DNA of 12,402 nucleotides from a bacterium (lineage in GTDB: Bacteria > Patescibacteriota > Gracilibacteria > JAUYGZ01 > DAOVYC01), in contig DAOVYC010000006.1 of NCBI GenBank assembly GCA_030635805.1, positions 1 through 12,402 of the forward strand, given 5' to 3'. The stretch's first letter is position 1; every line of letters starts with the position of its first letter. Under the pieces are notes generated by a model, which saw only the letters and a program-made list of their open reading frames with translations, was not told the origin of the DNA and did no database searches. A program made the position numbers and the translations under genes. Shown here piece after piece: positions 1 to 7,762 of this stretch.

Positions 1-402
1 ACAGAAGCGCACGAGGCTGTTACCGCTACTCTGGAAACAGGCAACGAGACGCCTTCCGAGGTTACTTCAGAATCAAAAGAAGTTAAATCAGACGATGCTA
101 AACAGACAGCAGCAAGTACCGCTACAGATGTTGGAATTCAAAAAGAGCCACTTGTTATTCCCGAATCACGAAAAGAACTCACCAAAGAAATTGATAAAGA
201 ACTTCATAAGCAACTCAATGGGCTAAAAAAAGAAGAAAATAAAGCATGCGGTGGAATGTTCCGCAAAATAGATGCTGGAAAACTAACCGGAATTGTAGCT
301 AAAATCAGGCAGATTCAAACAACTCTAAAGGAGCTAGTCGATATGACCATAGAGGCTCTAAAAAATCTCTACAAGTCTCTCTTCGAGTCAAAAGGACTTT
401 AA
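1..402 (+). CDS. Hypothetical protein, 3' end only (C-terminal 133 residues)
   Basis: Frame 1 is open from the first base to a TAA at 400-402, so the gene begins upstream of the window. I do not recognise it. The first ~50 visible residues are low-complexity and rich in Thr, Glu, Ser and Ala, as in a disordered linker. From about residue 55 the chain is highly charged and predicted helical, with Lys/Glu repeats, a short CGG turn near residue 82, and a final helix with regularly spaced Leu/Ile that could be coiled coil. No membrane segment or catalytic motif is visible in this part. It is followed by a terminator-like hairpin and converges with the long minus-strand gene. The coding call rests on the continuous frame, plausible amino-acid composition and the fitting terminator. 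Confidence 0.75.
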   Translation, partial: TEAHEAVTATLETGNETPSEVTSESKEVKSDDAKQTAASTATDVGIQKEPLVIPESRKELTKEIDKELHKQLNGLKKEENKACGGMFRKIDAGKLTGIVAKIRQIQTTLKELVDMTIEALKNLYKSLFESKGL

Positions 403-486
403 ATCATGTAACACAAATCATGTAACATGTAACCCTCAAGAGTACATGTTTTTTTTATGCTACAAGCTACAAGCTACATGTCACAT
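403..486. repeat. Stop-adjacent iterated ATGTAAC/ACATGT words between convergent genes
   Basis: Directly after the TAA stop at 400-402 the spacer repeats ATCATGTAAC twice (about 403-424), then ATGTAAC again. It continues as ACATGT words and a tandem CTACAAG near 459-475. The word ACATGT is its own reverse complement, so the spacer can fold in several ways; one fold is the hairpin annotated at 424-456. Nothing else is visible in this gap. Confidence 0.6.
424..456 (+). terminator. Rho-independent terminator-like hairpin after the first gene
   Basis: An 8-bp stem, AACATGTA (424-431) with TACATGTT (443-450), encloses an 11-base loop. It runs into a T-tract at 449-456. The stem is AT-rich, so it would be weak, but position and orientation fit termination of the gene ending at 402. 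On the minus strand the hairpin is not followed by a T-tract, so it is not an obvious terminator for the opposing gene. Confidence 0.6.
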
Positions 487-490
487 GTAT

Positions 491-2758
491 TTAATTCTCA
501 CCTCCTCCTTTAGCATTCTCGATATACTCAGACATCTTCTTGTGTCTTTCTACCGTGCTAAGGGTATTGTCTGAAAAAATATCCTCAATTCGATATTGTT
601 TTTCATCCATCATCTTTTTAATACTATCCAATTTGGAGGATTGCTCTTTGTCTCCCATATATTCTGTAAAACGAGCTTTTGCATCAGCTCCCCATGAACC
701 AATAGTATCATCGTATTTTTCCATAAACTCTTTCGTTTTTTTCGTGAGAGCTTTTGTGGTTTCCGTTACTTTTTTAGCTCCTTTTTTAGTCAGTTTTACG
801 GTGGCATCCTTAAATTGTGACATTGCGATATCCGCATCCAGGGCACCTCCCCCCGGACCGGTTAAAAGACGAAAAGCCGCCCTGACCCCTTTGGCACCTG
901 TAACTCCTATTGTTCCTATTGCTCCTACAGCTCCGCGCATTTCTTTAGAAGAAACAAGAGGAGCAACCACACCGGCACCAACACCAACACCAAGAGCCGT
1001 AGTACGAACCACCCTTGATGAACCGCGAGCAAGGCGGGTAACTCTAGCGCTTGAAATTGAACCTTTTATAGCTATACCGAAACCGGGTATAAGCATGGCA
1101 AAATCACCTATAAGACCAAGCACACCCCAACCGGTACGAGCTAAACGTTCTGTTCCGGTTAATTTTTGACCGTTAAGCTGATCACTACCCGAAATTGCTT
1201 CTGTGAAGTCAAGTCCCGTACCAATGATAGGTACAAAACGTAATATTCCACCGGCAAAACGACCAACAGATTCCTGGACAGTTGAACGATTGGTAGAAAC
1301 ATTATAAACCTCAGAAGCCGCCAGCATACCGGGACCCAAAAGTTTGCGCATCATGCCGGTAGTGCGACTAGCCGCCTTTATTCCCTTATTCATTTTTGTC
1401 ATGTCTCCGCCCGCTTCTGCGCCTTTAGCGCTGTAACCATACATCTTCTCAGCTTGTATGGTTTTAATATATCTGTTAAAGGCATTTTTTTTCCCCAAAA
1501 ACCACGACCCCTTCACTCTTCTCTGCATTTCCGCTGTCATACCTTTTACACCCTTATCGGTAAAAATAGCATTTATGGTTTTTAAACGCATATTACCGCG
1601 CATAGCTCTGGGCATTGTGTAAAACAAACTTGCCAAAGTATAGGAGGCCAGTGTTTCACGATTTTCCTTTACCGAGAACTTAGTTTTAAGCATTTTTCCA
1701 ATAGTTAGCTCATTCTGAAAATAAGCCACACTTTTTTTCCTTATCTCCGACTCTGACAGCTTCTCCCCATCCAGACTTCCCCCTTTTCTAAAGGTTTTGT
1801 CTATTTCGCTGAGAGTATTCTCAATATTATTTTCATCTACCACATACTGATATAGCTTGGAAATTTCATCGGGATTGTTCCGATTCTTAAGAATAAAATT
1901 TATAACCCGTCTTTCGGTGGAATGAACGGATCTATTCTTAAGTCTTTTCTCTAATTTTTTCTTATCCTCCTCGCCAACGGAACCGGAAAATAAATCTTCA
2001 CTTATTTCTTCTTTCAGAGTTTTTACTATTTCCGAAAATTCAAAAACGTTAATACCGTAAACGGAGCGAATAGTGCTTTTTTCAATCCCGATTTTTTTTG
2101 CGGCATTTTTGGTAACTCCCAGGCTCATCATGCTTCTCATCCCATCCATTAAACCTCCGATCAGATCAGTCGAGCTACGTGGCATTTCCTTGGTTTTAAT
2201 AAAAACACCGGCGGCAACGGAAGCCATCTTATCAACTCCAAACCCCGTTTGCTTCGAGGCCTCCAGGACAAATGGATTTTTCTTAAAAAAGGGCTCAGCT
2301 CTCAAAGTACCCTCGTCTACAGTTATTTCTTCAGATTCAACTGCCCGCAAAATTTGAGGGAGACTCATTGCATATTTTTCAACGATCCTTTTTGTCTCTT
2401 CCGGATCCTCCTCCATGGCTCTTCGGACCTCTTCTTCCGCCTCTTCTATCTCATCATTTATAATAAATTCAATAGTCTTTTTCACAACCGGACTTTTGTC
2501 GTTACCGGAAACAATTTTTAAGAAAAGTTCATTGCGGGCAACACCGGCCTGCATGCTAAGAATTTTTTTTTCGAGATCACGAAGATGTCCTTTCGTTTCC
2601 ATTATATAAAAAAGCTCCTCCTTGCTTACAGGTTCCATTCCGGGAGCCTTCTTAAGAAGATCGGTACCTTTTTTTACAATATTTTCCGCACCGACTTTCC
2701 CAAAAATATCGCTCACGCCGGGAATCAATTTGCAAAATCTATTTTGAAAAAATGACAT
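491..2758 (-). CDS. Large unrecognised protein with a pre-toxin-TG-like hydrophobic segment
   Basis: I do not recognise the whole protein (755 residues from the chosen start). The N-terminal two thirds are charged and helical, with an acidic stretch near 102-120. Around 508-566 is a motif train: FVPIIG, then LTGTERLARTGWG (533-545), then a hydrophobic run ending IPGFG. This resembles the pre-toxin TG (PT-TG) domain of polymorphic toxins: a GxxxD-like helix, an LTGxER motif, then a Gly-rich hydrophobic helix. A second Gly/Val-rich segment follows at about 588-623, then a Lys/Thr-rich tail. The frame is open to an ATG at 2839, but a good promoter lies at 2781-2809, so the ATG at 2758 (MSFFQNRF) is preferred. 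No signal peptide is clear. There is no immunity-like gene beside it on the same strand. The domain match is from memory and is an inference; a membrane-active or scaffold role is equally possible. Confidence 0.8.
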   Translation of the reverse strand: MSFFQNRFCKLIPGVSDIFGKVGAENIVKKGTDLLKKAPGMEPVSKEELFYIMETKGHLRDLEKKILSMQAGVARNELFLKIVSGNDKSPVVKKTIEFIINDEIEEAEEEVRRAMEEDPEETKRIVEKYAMSLPQILRAVESEEITVDEGTLRAEPFFKKNPFVLEASKQTGFGVDKMASVAAGVFIKTKEMPRSSTDLIGGLMDGMRSMMSLGVTKNAAKKIGIEKSTIRSVYGINVFEFSEIVKTLKEEISEDLFSGSVGEEDKKKLEKRLKNRSVHSTERRVINFILKNRNNPDEISKLYQYVVDENNIENTLSEIDKTFRKGGSLDGEKLSESEIRKKSVAYFQNELTIGKMLKTKFSVKENRETLASYTLASLFYTMPRAMRGNMRLKTINAIFTDKGVKGMTAEMQRRVKGSWFLGKKNAFNRYIKTIQAEKMYGYSAKGAEAGGDMTKMNKGIKAASRTTGMMRKLLGPGMLAASEVYNVSTNRSTVQESVGRFAGGILRFVPIIGTGLDFTEAISGSDQLNGQKLTGTERLARTGWGVLGLIGDFAMLIPGFGIAIKGSISSARVTRLARGSSRVVRTTALGVGVGAGVVAPLVSSKEMRGAVGAIGTIGVTGAKGVRAAFRLLTGPGGGALDADIAMSQFKDATVKLTKKGAKKVTETTKALTKKTKEFMEKYDDTIGSWGADAKARFTEYMGDKEQSSKLDSIKKMMDEKQYRIEDIFSDNTLSTVERHKKMSEYIENAKGGGEN

Positions 2759-2780
2759 ACGAATACTTAAAATTCCTTTC

Positions 2781-2809
2781 ATTATAACAAAAAATGCCCT
2801 TTTTCGCAA
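2781..2809 (-). promoter_or_regulatory. Sigma70-type promoter for the long minus-strand gene
   Basis: Read on the minus strand: TTGCGA (2809-2804), a 17-base spacer, then a perfect TATAAT (2786-2781). Transcription would begin near 2774 and give a leader of about 16 bases to the ATG at 2758. This is the main reason for preferring that start over in-frame ATGs at 2782 and 2839, which lie in or upstream of the promoter. Confidence 0.55.
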
Positions 2810-2828
2810 TACAAGATCACCCCATAAT

Positions 2829-2858
2829 TTGGAAAGCAAGCCCCTAATTAGCTAGAAT
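2829..2858 (+). promoter_or_regulatory. Sigma70-type promoter for the deacetylase gene
   Basis: TTGGAA (2829-2834), an 18-base spacer and TAGAAT (2853-2858, 5 of 6 matches to TATAAT) lie 45 bases before the ATG at 2904. The promoter is back to back with the minus-strand promoter at 2781-2809, with about 20 bases between them. The two divergent genes could therefore share regulation. Confidence 0.45.
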
Positions 2859-2903
2859 GAACCAGTTATTTAAAAAATCACAACTCTCCCTAACTTTCTC
2901 CCC

Positions 2904-4079
2904 ATGAGCCCCAAGAAAAAAAATTCAAAATTGATCAAAACTTCAGTTAAAAAAACTAAGAAAAAAAGTAGAAAAAAAATAAAAAAAGAATGCGTGAACC
3001 GATCAACAATTTTTGGATTTATTTTCGTTCTTATTCTTGTATTTGTCTTTACCAATTTTGGGAATCAGCTTCGTGATTCACTAAATAACGGACAAACGGG
3101 GATTACGGTAAAAGAAAGCAATATTAGCGAATCTTTAAAAACATATTCCCCTAAAGAAAAAACTCCCCAGGTTGTTCAAGAGTGGGAAACCTATTTTGTG
3201 AATTTCCATTTTCTCAATATTCGAAAAGAATCAAATATCAAATCGGAAATTCTCACTTCCCTCAAAGAAGACGACGAAGTGCTTGGAATTAAGACGGATA
3301 ATCCGGAATGGCTTAGTGTAATCCTTCCCGACGGCGTAGAAGGATACGCCGCCAAGCGATATCTTACTCTTCTCACCAAAGATGTTATTGAAGAAAAAGG
3401 TCTTTTCTACCTGCCGATTCTTATGTATCACTACGTAAGTGTGCCTCCAAAGGGGTCCGACGATCTCAGAGAAAATTTATCTGTCTCACCGGCGGTTCTT
3501 TGGGGACATCTTAAATATTTAAAGAAAAACGGGTATACGGCAATAACCCTTAGGGATTTGCAAAAAGCCAAAGAAGGGGATTACCCTCTTCCGGAAAAAC
3601 CGATTATTCTAAGTTTTGATGACGGATACAATGATCATTATCAGAGTGTGTTCCCGCTTCTTCAGAAGCTTAATCAAAAAGCGGTATTTTTCGTTATCAC
3701 CGGAAAAGTGGGGGAAGAAGGGTACATGAACTGGGATGAGATCAGAGAAATGAGCGACGCCGGTATGGAGATAGGCTCCCATTCAAAAGGAGATTTAGAT
3801 CTTCGTTATGTGTCCGAACGTGAAGGGTTCGACCAGATTCGGGACTCCAAAAGAATTCTTGAACAAAAACTTGAAAAACTGGTTTACAGCTTCTCTTACC
3901 CCTCCGGCCACTATGCTTCCTGGCTCTTCAAAGTTCTCAACAAATCCAGATACGCTTTTGCCAGAACTACGGAATTTGGGAAATACGTAAACATCCAAAA
4001 TCATCCCTATACTCTTCCAACCATTCGGATCAGTCAGGGGACGGATGAGGATCAGTTGGCGAAATGGGGAATTAGGTAA
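2904..4079 (+). CDS. Membrane-anchored SH3b / polysaccharide deacetylase (NodB, CE4) protein
   Basis: Likely removes N- or O-acetyl groups from a cell-wall or surface glycan outside the membrane. Order: a Lys-rich cytoplasmic N-terminus (1-34), one membrane helix (about 35-51), a linker, a bacterial SH3 domain (about 95-157, with FLNIRKES and GYAAKRYL) that may bind wall peptide, then a NodB domain (about 168-390). NodB motifs seen: ILMYHYVS at the strand opening the domain, SFDDGY (237-242; D239/D240 catalytic/metal), GSHSKGDLDL (291-300) and SYPSG (331-335). In the usual H-S/T-x-x-H motif the second metal-binding His is Asp297 here. GAT differs from a His CAT codon by one base, so this is either a real variant site or a sequence error. 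The ATG at 2904 has no Shine-Dalgarno, but there is no alternative Met before the domains. The family assignment is secure; the exact substrate is unknown. Confidence 0.92.
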   Translation: MSPKKKNSKLIKTSVKKTKKKSRKKIKKECVNRSTIFGFIFVLILVFVFTNFGNQLRDSLNNGQTGITVKESNISESLKTYSPKEKTPQVVQEWETYFVNFHFLNIRKESNIKSEILTSLKEDDEVLGIKTDNPEWLSVILPDGVEGYAAKRYLTLLTKDVIEEKGLFYLPILMYHYVSVPPKGSDDLRENLSVSPAVLWGHLKYLKKNGYTAITLRDLQKAKEGDYPLPEKPIILSFDDGYNDHYQSVFPLLQKLNQKAVFFVITGKVGEEGYMNWDEIREMSDAGMEIGSHSKGDLDLRYVSEREGFDQIRDSKRILEQKLEKLVYSFSYPSGHYASWLFKVLNKSRYAFARTTEFGKYVNIQNHPYTLPTIRISQGTDEDQLAKWGIR

Positions 4080-4095
4080 GGGGACAATAATTCTC

Positions 4096-4223
4096 AATTT
4101 ACAGTTCACAATTTACATTCAAAGCTCATTGTATCAATTTTCAATTACGGATATTCTGGTTCGCAAAATGTAAATTTAAGAATTGTATCTTGAATGTAAA
4201 TTGAAAATTGTAAACTGTAAATT
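4096..4223. repeat. Long imperfect inverted repeat between the deacetylase gene and dprA
   Basis: The left arm AATTTACAGTTCACAATTT (4096-4114) pairs with AAATTGTAAACTGTAAATT (4205-4223), 18 of 19 positions. The pairing continues with ACATTCAA (4115-4122) against TTGAATGT (4190-4197) after a 7-base bulge in the right arm. The loop also repeats TGTAAATT-like words. No strong T-tract follows, so this is not a standard terminator. With the tandem repeat at 4232-4253 it makes up most of the 238-base gap at 4080-4317. Confidence 0.75.
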
Positions 4224-4231
4224 AGTTCCAG

Positions 4232-4253
4232 TTATTAACTTTTTATTAACTTT
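4232..4253. repeat. Perfect 11-bp tandem duplication upstream of dprA
   Basis: TTATTAACTTT occurs twice head to tail. The 11-base period is about one helical turn, as in a paired operator, but it may equally be another slippage-type spacer word. It ends 64 bases before the dprA start. A weak promoter candidate, TTGGAA (4267-4272) with TACAAA (4291-4296) at 18 bases, lies just downstream. Confidence 0.5.
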
Positions 4254-4317
4254 CCCCTCCAGCTACTTGGAAACTGGTACGCTTTTTTGTTACAAAAAAA
4301 GTCCGTAACTATTTTTC

Positions 4318-5403
4318 ATGTATTATCGCGCCGCCTGTGCGGCCATGCTCGGAATGAGAAGGATACTTGGCATCTTACATGCCAAGTATTCTCTTCAGGA
4401 GATCTGGGAGAAAGTTTCCCGGAAAGATTTACAAAAATTCAACTTTCCGGAAAAAAGAATTTCTGAATTTTTAGAGGAGCGTCGTAAGATCGATCCGGAG
4501 AAGGAGATAAAGAAAATTCAGAAAGCGGAAGCTAAGCTGCTCATGCCCGATGATCCGGAATACCCCTTTCTCCTCAATCAAATTCACAATCCGCCTCTTT
4601 TTTTATTTCAAAAGGGGTCAGATTTTGTTCTTAAGCAAGACGAGTTTAGTCTGGCTATAGTTGGAGCACGGGCGATCACTGAATATTCCCAGCTTGTTCT
4701 CGAATATCTTTTGGGAGACCTTGTTCGTGGGGGAGTCTCCGTAATTTCCGGTCTGGCGCTTGGCGTGGACGCCAAAGCGCATATAGAAACCTTAAAACAT
4801 GGCGGACGGGCTATCGCCGTCCTTGGTTCCGGAATAGATCAGCTGTTCCCAAACGAAAATCGCGGACTTGGCGAAAAAATTCTGGAAAACGGTGGTACCG
4901 TTTTCTCTGAATACTCTCCCGGAACCATTGCCGCCAAATTCAATTTTCCGGCCAGAAACCGCATTGTTTCAGGCATTTCACACGGTACTCTCGTTGTTCA
5001 GGCCGGTGAAAGATCCGGCGCTCTTATCACCGCCAAACAAGCTCTCGAAGAGGGGAGAGAAGTTATGTCTATTCCCGGCAATATTCTTTCCACCTCCCAT
5101 ACCGGATCCAATCAGCTTCTTTCCGACGGTGCCCATCTCGTCACTTCCGCTTCGGATATTCTTACCCTCTTTGGTCAGAATATTTTTCAATCTACGATTG
5201 AAAATAAACAAAGCCTCGGAAAACTTTCCGAGGATGAAAAAGCTCTCTTGAAATTTATCCAAACCGAACCACAGAATATCTCCTGTCTTCCCGACAAATT
5301 AACTTATTCTCTTCAGGAAATAAATTCCCTTCTTACCTCACTTGAAATGCAAGGATTAATCTCCATTACAGGAGAGCAAGTATCTGCGAAACTATCCCAA
5401 TAA
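4318..5403 (+). CDS. dprA: DNA processing protein DprA
   Basis: DprA binds incoming single-stranded DNA in the cytoplasm and loads RecA during natural transformation. The 361 residues show an N-terminal helical (SAM/HhH-like) region (about 8-60), the YPFLLNQIHNPP lead-in (82-93), then the Rossmann-like core. Core motifs are AIVGARAIT (113-121), VISGLALGVDAKAH (142-155), VLGSGID (168-174), FPARNRIVSG (210-219) and RSGALITAKQA (232-242). A C-terminal winged-helix domain (about 303-358) follows, as in full-length family members. The ATG at 4318 is supported because the N-terminal domain aligns with the family from its first residues. No Shine-Dalgarno is visible. It follows the inverted-repeat spacer and precedes exported-protein genes with an 88-base gap. 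Genes of the uptake machinery (comEC, comEA, pili) are not in the window. Confidence 0.96.
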   Translation: MYYRAACAAMLGMRRILGILHAKYSLQEIWEKVSRKDLQKFNFPEKRISEFLEERRKIDPEKEIKKIQKAEAKLLMPDDPEYPFLLNQIHNPPLFLFQKGSDFVLKQDEFSLAIVGARAITEYSQLVLEYLLGDLVRGGVSVISGLALGVDAKAHIETLKHGGRAIAVLGSGIDQLFPNENRGLGEKILENGGTVFSEYSPGTIAAKFNFPARNRIVSGISHGTLVVQAGERSGALITAKQALEEGREVMSIPGNILSTSHTGSNQLLSDGAHLVTSASDILTLFGQNIFQSTIENKQSLGKLSEDEKALLKFIQTEPQNISCLPDKLTYSLQEINSLLTSLEMQGLISITGEQVSAKLSQ

Positions 5404-5491
5404 TCCTAAGCGTCTTACGGATCCTACCTATCCCAATATTATATTCCACCACATTTTATACATCCGTACATCTTGAGCTACCAGAAGCAGT

Positions 5492-6064
5492 ATGATACAG
5501 TTTTTTAAGATATCCTTATGGAAAATGAAAAAGATTTTTAAGTTCATTCTCATTTTTTCTATCATCATTGCCATAGGCTATTATGGTGCTTCTTTCCTAA
5601 GGAATAAAAACGTTAATCAAGAATTCAAAGCGGAATTAACAAGTACTTTCGCTCCGGTTGAAATTCAGATGGAGGATTCTTCCACTCTCGATGTTGATAA
5701 ATGGATTAATGAAATTTTTCCCTCAGGTTCAATTCATGGAGGAAAACAGCCCTTCAAAATAACCTCAGAAGGATTACCGGCAGGGTTAAAAGTAAAACTA
5801 GACAATCGGAATATCAAACTTGAAGGTATTCCAGCCGAGACGGGAAAATTTAACGCATCCATTTCAGTTATCGACTCGGAAGGACATTCCAGTCTCAAAA
5901 ATCTGACCCTCACCCTAAAACCATTTAATCTTACACTTGAACAGCTCACGAAAGAACGCTCAGATTGGCTGGATAAAGACAAAAAACCAACCTATGAACT
6001 CATCAAAACTTACGAAGGTTTTACTCTACTCATGAACTGGCTTCTCAGCAACAATATTTTGTAA
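5492..6064 (+). CDS. Small exported protein with a putative Ig-like (He_PIG-type) domain
   Basis: This 190-residue protein has a basic start and one strong hydrophobic helix (about 16-32), acting as an uncleaved signal anchor or signal peptide. A single beta-rich domain follows. The stretch at about 92-138 (EGLPAGLKVKLDNRNIKLEG, then IPAETGKFNASISV and DSEGHSSLKNLTL) matches the LPxGL...GxPxxxGxyxxxVxxxDxxG rhythm of putative Ig (He_PIG) domains common in surface proteins. The last ~50 residues are charged and probably helical. Two starts are possible: ATG 5492, and ATG 5525, which gives the more typical MKKIFKFILIF signal sequence. Neither has a clear Shine-Dalgarno. It sits 42 bases upstream of the SLH protein gene, so the pair may be co-transcribed and act together at the surface. 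The specific role is unknown. Confidence 0.82.
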   Translation: MIQFFKISLWKMKKIFKFILIFSIIIAIGYYGASFLRNKNVNQEFKAELTSTFAPVEIQMEDSSTLDVDKWINEIFPSGSIHGGKQPFKITSEGLPAGLKVKLDNRNIKLEGIPAETGKFNASISVIDSEGHSSLKNLTLTLKPFNLTLEQLTKERSDWLDKDKKPTYELIKTYEGFTLLMNWLLSNNIL

Positions 6065-6093
6065 TCTTGTAATCTTGTAATCTTGTAATTTTT
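6061..6093. repeat. 8-bp tandem array TAATCTTG starting on a stop codon
   Basis: TAATCTTG is repeated three times (6062-6085), followed by the variant TAATTTTT (6086-6093). The first TAA (6062-6064) is the stop codon of the exported Ig-like protein. With an 8-base period, three successive TAA triplets fall in three different reading frames. A similar TAATTTTN array lies at the folK stop (11467-11505). Confidence 0.8.
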
Positions 6094-6106
6094 AATTCGA
6101 TACCAG

Positions 6107-7762
6107 ATGCGCCGTTTTTTCACCTTCATTCTTTCGTTTTTCATTCTGACAATTTCTATTGGAGCTTTGTATGCTGTCATGAAATATGGTCCTCTTCTTC
6201 AGTCGAGTGTTTTACTTCCGGAAACACAAGGTACTTTCAGTTTTCAGGTGGAACACGAAAAATTATTTCGCGCAAATACACCTCACCAGATAATTCTCTC
6301 TTTACAGGAAACGGGAAATAAGGTGATTCGAACGGGATATTTTGATGTAACTTTTGATGCCGGGACAACGTTTCTTGAGGCGCAATCGGTTGAAGGGTCA
6401 TCAATTGAGATAATCAACACAGACATTCAGCAGGCCCGGGGTTATGCTCGAATTGAAGTCGTTTCCAAAAATCCCCTGGAGAGTGCCAAGCTTCAGGAAA
6501 TTGCTCTTATTACAATTCAGGTAGACCAGGTTCCCGTGGATGATGTCATCAATTTCGGGTTTGAAGGAGTTGTAACCAATGACCAGATTCCTCCGATAAT
6601 GAATCAGGTTCCATCGGCATATGCGTCTGTTCCGGTAAGGCACGATGCTACCATGCTGGTTTCAGAAAAGAATACAATAGCCAAACATGTCTTCGACAAA
6701 AAACACACAAGCATAGGAGAAGAAATCAATGCTGTCTTATCTATAGTGATACCGGAGGAGGCAAAATCAGCGAAAATTACCCTCATTTACGAACCGAAAT
6801 ATCTCGAAATAAAAAACTTTATTTTAAATAAAGAACTTATTCTCAATAATTTACTTGTGGATAAAAAGAGAGGAGAGATGGAGGTAGATGTCAATTTAGA
6901 ATCTCTGACTAATTACAAAAACAATTTTGCAAATATTGAATATAAAGCGGTTAAAAATATAGAAAAAACAGGAATAGGCATAGTAGATATTGAGCTGTCT
7001 ACAGACGACGGGATCATTTTGACCGACTTTGAAGAAATAAACGATCCGGAAAATAATCTGGAAATTACAGAAGAACCGTTAACCTTTGAAATAACAGAAG
7101 AAGAGAAGAATAAAGTTGTGGAAAAAGTAAATATCAAAGATCTCAAAAACACGTGCGGATTCAAAGACCTTACCGAAATTGCTCAGAACAGAGAACTTTC
7201 CGCCGGCCAGATTCAAAATATGATCGACGATATTTGTTTTGTGGTTGAACAAGGCATTATGAAAGGATTTGATGACGGCACTTTCAGACCAAACGGCACC
7301 ATGAACCGAGCGGAATACGCCAAGGTAAACACTCTTCTCGTTTGGGATGAGAAGGCTGTGACCAGAGTAAATAACCCTTATATAAAAGGAGAAAGGAGCT
7401 ATGCGCGGATTTACGATGATTTTGGTTCGAACGAACAATGGTTTTACAAATATGTCATTTCCGCAAAACTGCTTGGAATTATCAAAGGCTACGCCGATGA
7501 CACTTATCGGCCGGCCAAGACAGTCAATCGGGCTGAAGCCGTCAAAATAACTACAGAGGCCGTTGGTTTAAACGACAGTAACATTGAAGTGGCTGTGGCT
7601 ATAGCGGACCAGGGGGATCACTGGTTCGACTCCTACATGAACGCCATCAAATCTCTTCTGGGAGAATCGATGCTTATTACCGCTCTCCCCGCCGACGGCG
7701 AAGTCCGTCGCTTCGAAGTTGCTCAGCTTATTGCTAATTATCTAAGATTCCTGGAACAGTAG
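6107..7762 (+). CDS. Exported surface protein with cohesin-like domains and three SLH repeats
   Basis: The 551-residue protein starts with a signal peptide or anchor (about 4-25). Two beta-rich segments follow: about 45-140 contains GYFDVTFDAGTTFLEAQSV, the style of cohesin-type domains (interaction modules in surface proteins), and about 203-312 has a similar layout. An acidic Glu/Lys linker (about 315-347) leads to three SLH repeats at about 350-408, 434-489 and 498-549. The first two carry clear GIMKGFDDGTFRP...NRAEYAK and GIIKGYADDTYRP...NRAEAVK motifs; the third is degenerate. SLH domains normally bind secondary wall polymers and hold proteins in a surface layer. Repeat 1 has two Cys (350, 377), the only ones in the protein. 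There is no Shine-Dalgarno before the ATG at 6107. It ends in TAG and is followed by a hairpin terminator. SLH is secure; the cohesin-like call is inference from pattern. Confidence 0.93.
   Translation: MRRFFTFILSFFILTISIGALYAVMKYGPLLQSSVLLPETQGTFSFQVEHEKLFRANTPHQIILSLQETGNKVIRTGYFDVTFDAGTTFLEAQSVEGSSIEIINTDIQQARGYARIEVVSKNPLESAKLQEIALITIQVDQVPVDDVINFGFEGVVTNDQIPPIMNQVPSAYASVPVRHDATMLVSEKNTIAKHVFDKKHTSIGEEINAVLSIVIPEEAKSAKITLIYEPKYLEIKNFILNKELILNNLLVDKKRGEMEVDVNLESLTNYKNNFANIEYKAVKNIEKTGIGIVDIELSTDDGIILTDFEEINDPENNLEITEEPLTFEITEEEKNKVVEKVNIKDLKNTCGFKDLTEIAQNRELSAGQIQNMIDDICFVVEQGIMKGFDDGTFRPNGTMNRAEYAKVNTLLVWDEKAVTRVNNPYIKGERSYARIYDDFGSNEQWFYKYVISAKLLGIIKGYADDTYRPAKTVNRAEAVKITTEAVGLNDSNIEVAVAIADQGDHWFDSYMNAIKSLLGESMLITALPADGEVRRFEVAQLIANYLRFLEQ

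Noticed and set aside
540..1169. Plus-strand open frame of 209 codons inside the large minus-strand gene
   Set aside because: It is an antisense shadow: Ser/Pro/Ala-rich low-complexity translation, no domain motif, and full overlap with a much longer frame of better composition that has a promoter.
4868..5251. Second plus-strand frame within dprA, possible frameshift or overlapping gene
   Set aside because: The dprA frame is continuous and carries all expected motifs; the second frame is Pro/Phe-rich and featureless.
7079..7438. Minus-strand open frame of 119 codons opposite the SLH protein gene
   Set aside because: It is fully antisense to the SLH repeats, which have unmistakable motifs; the minus frame has no motif and no promoter.
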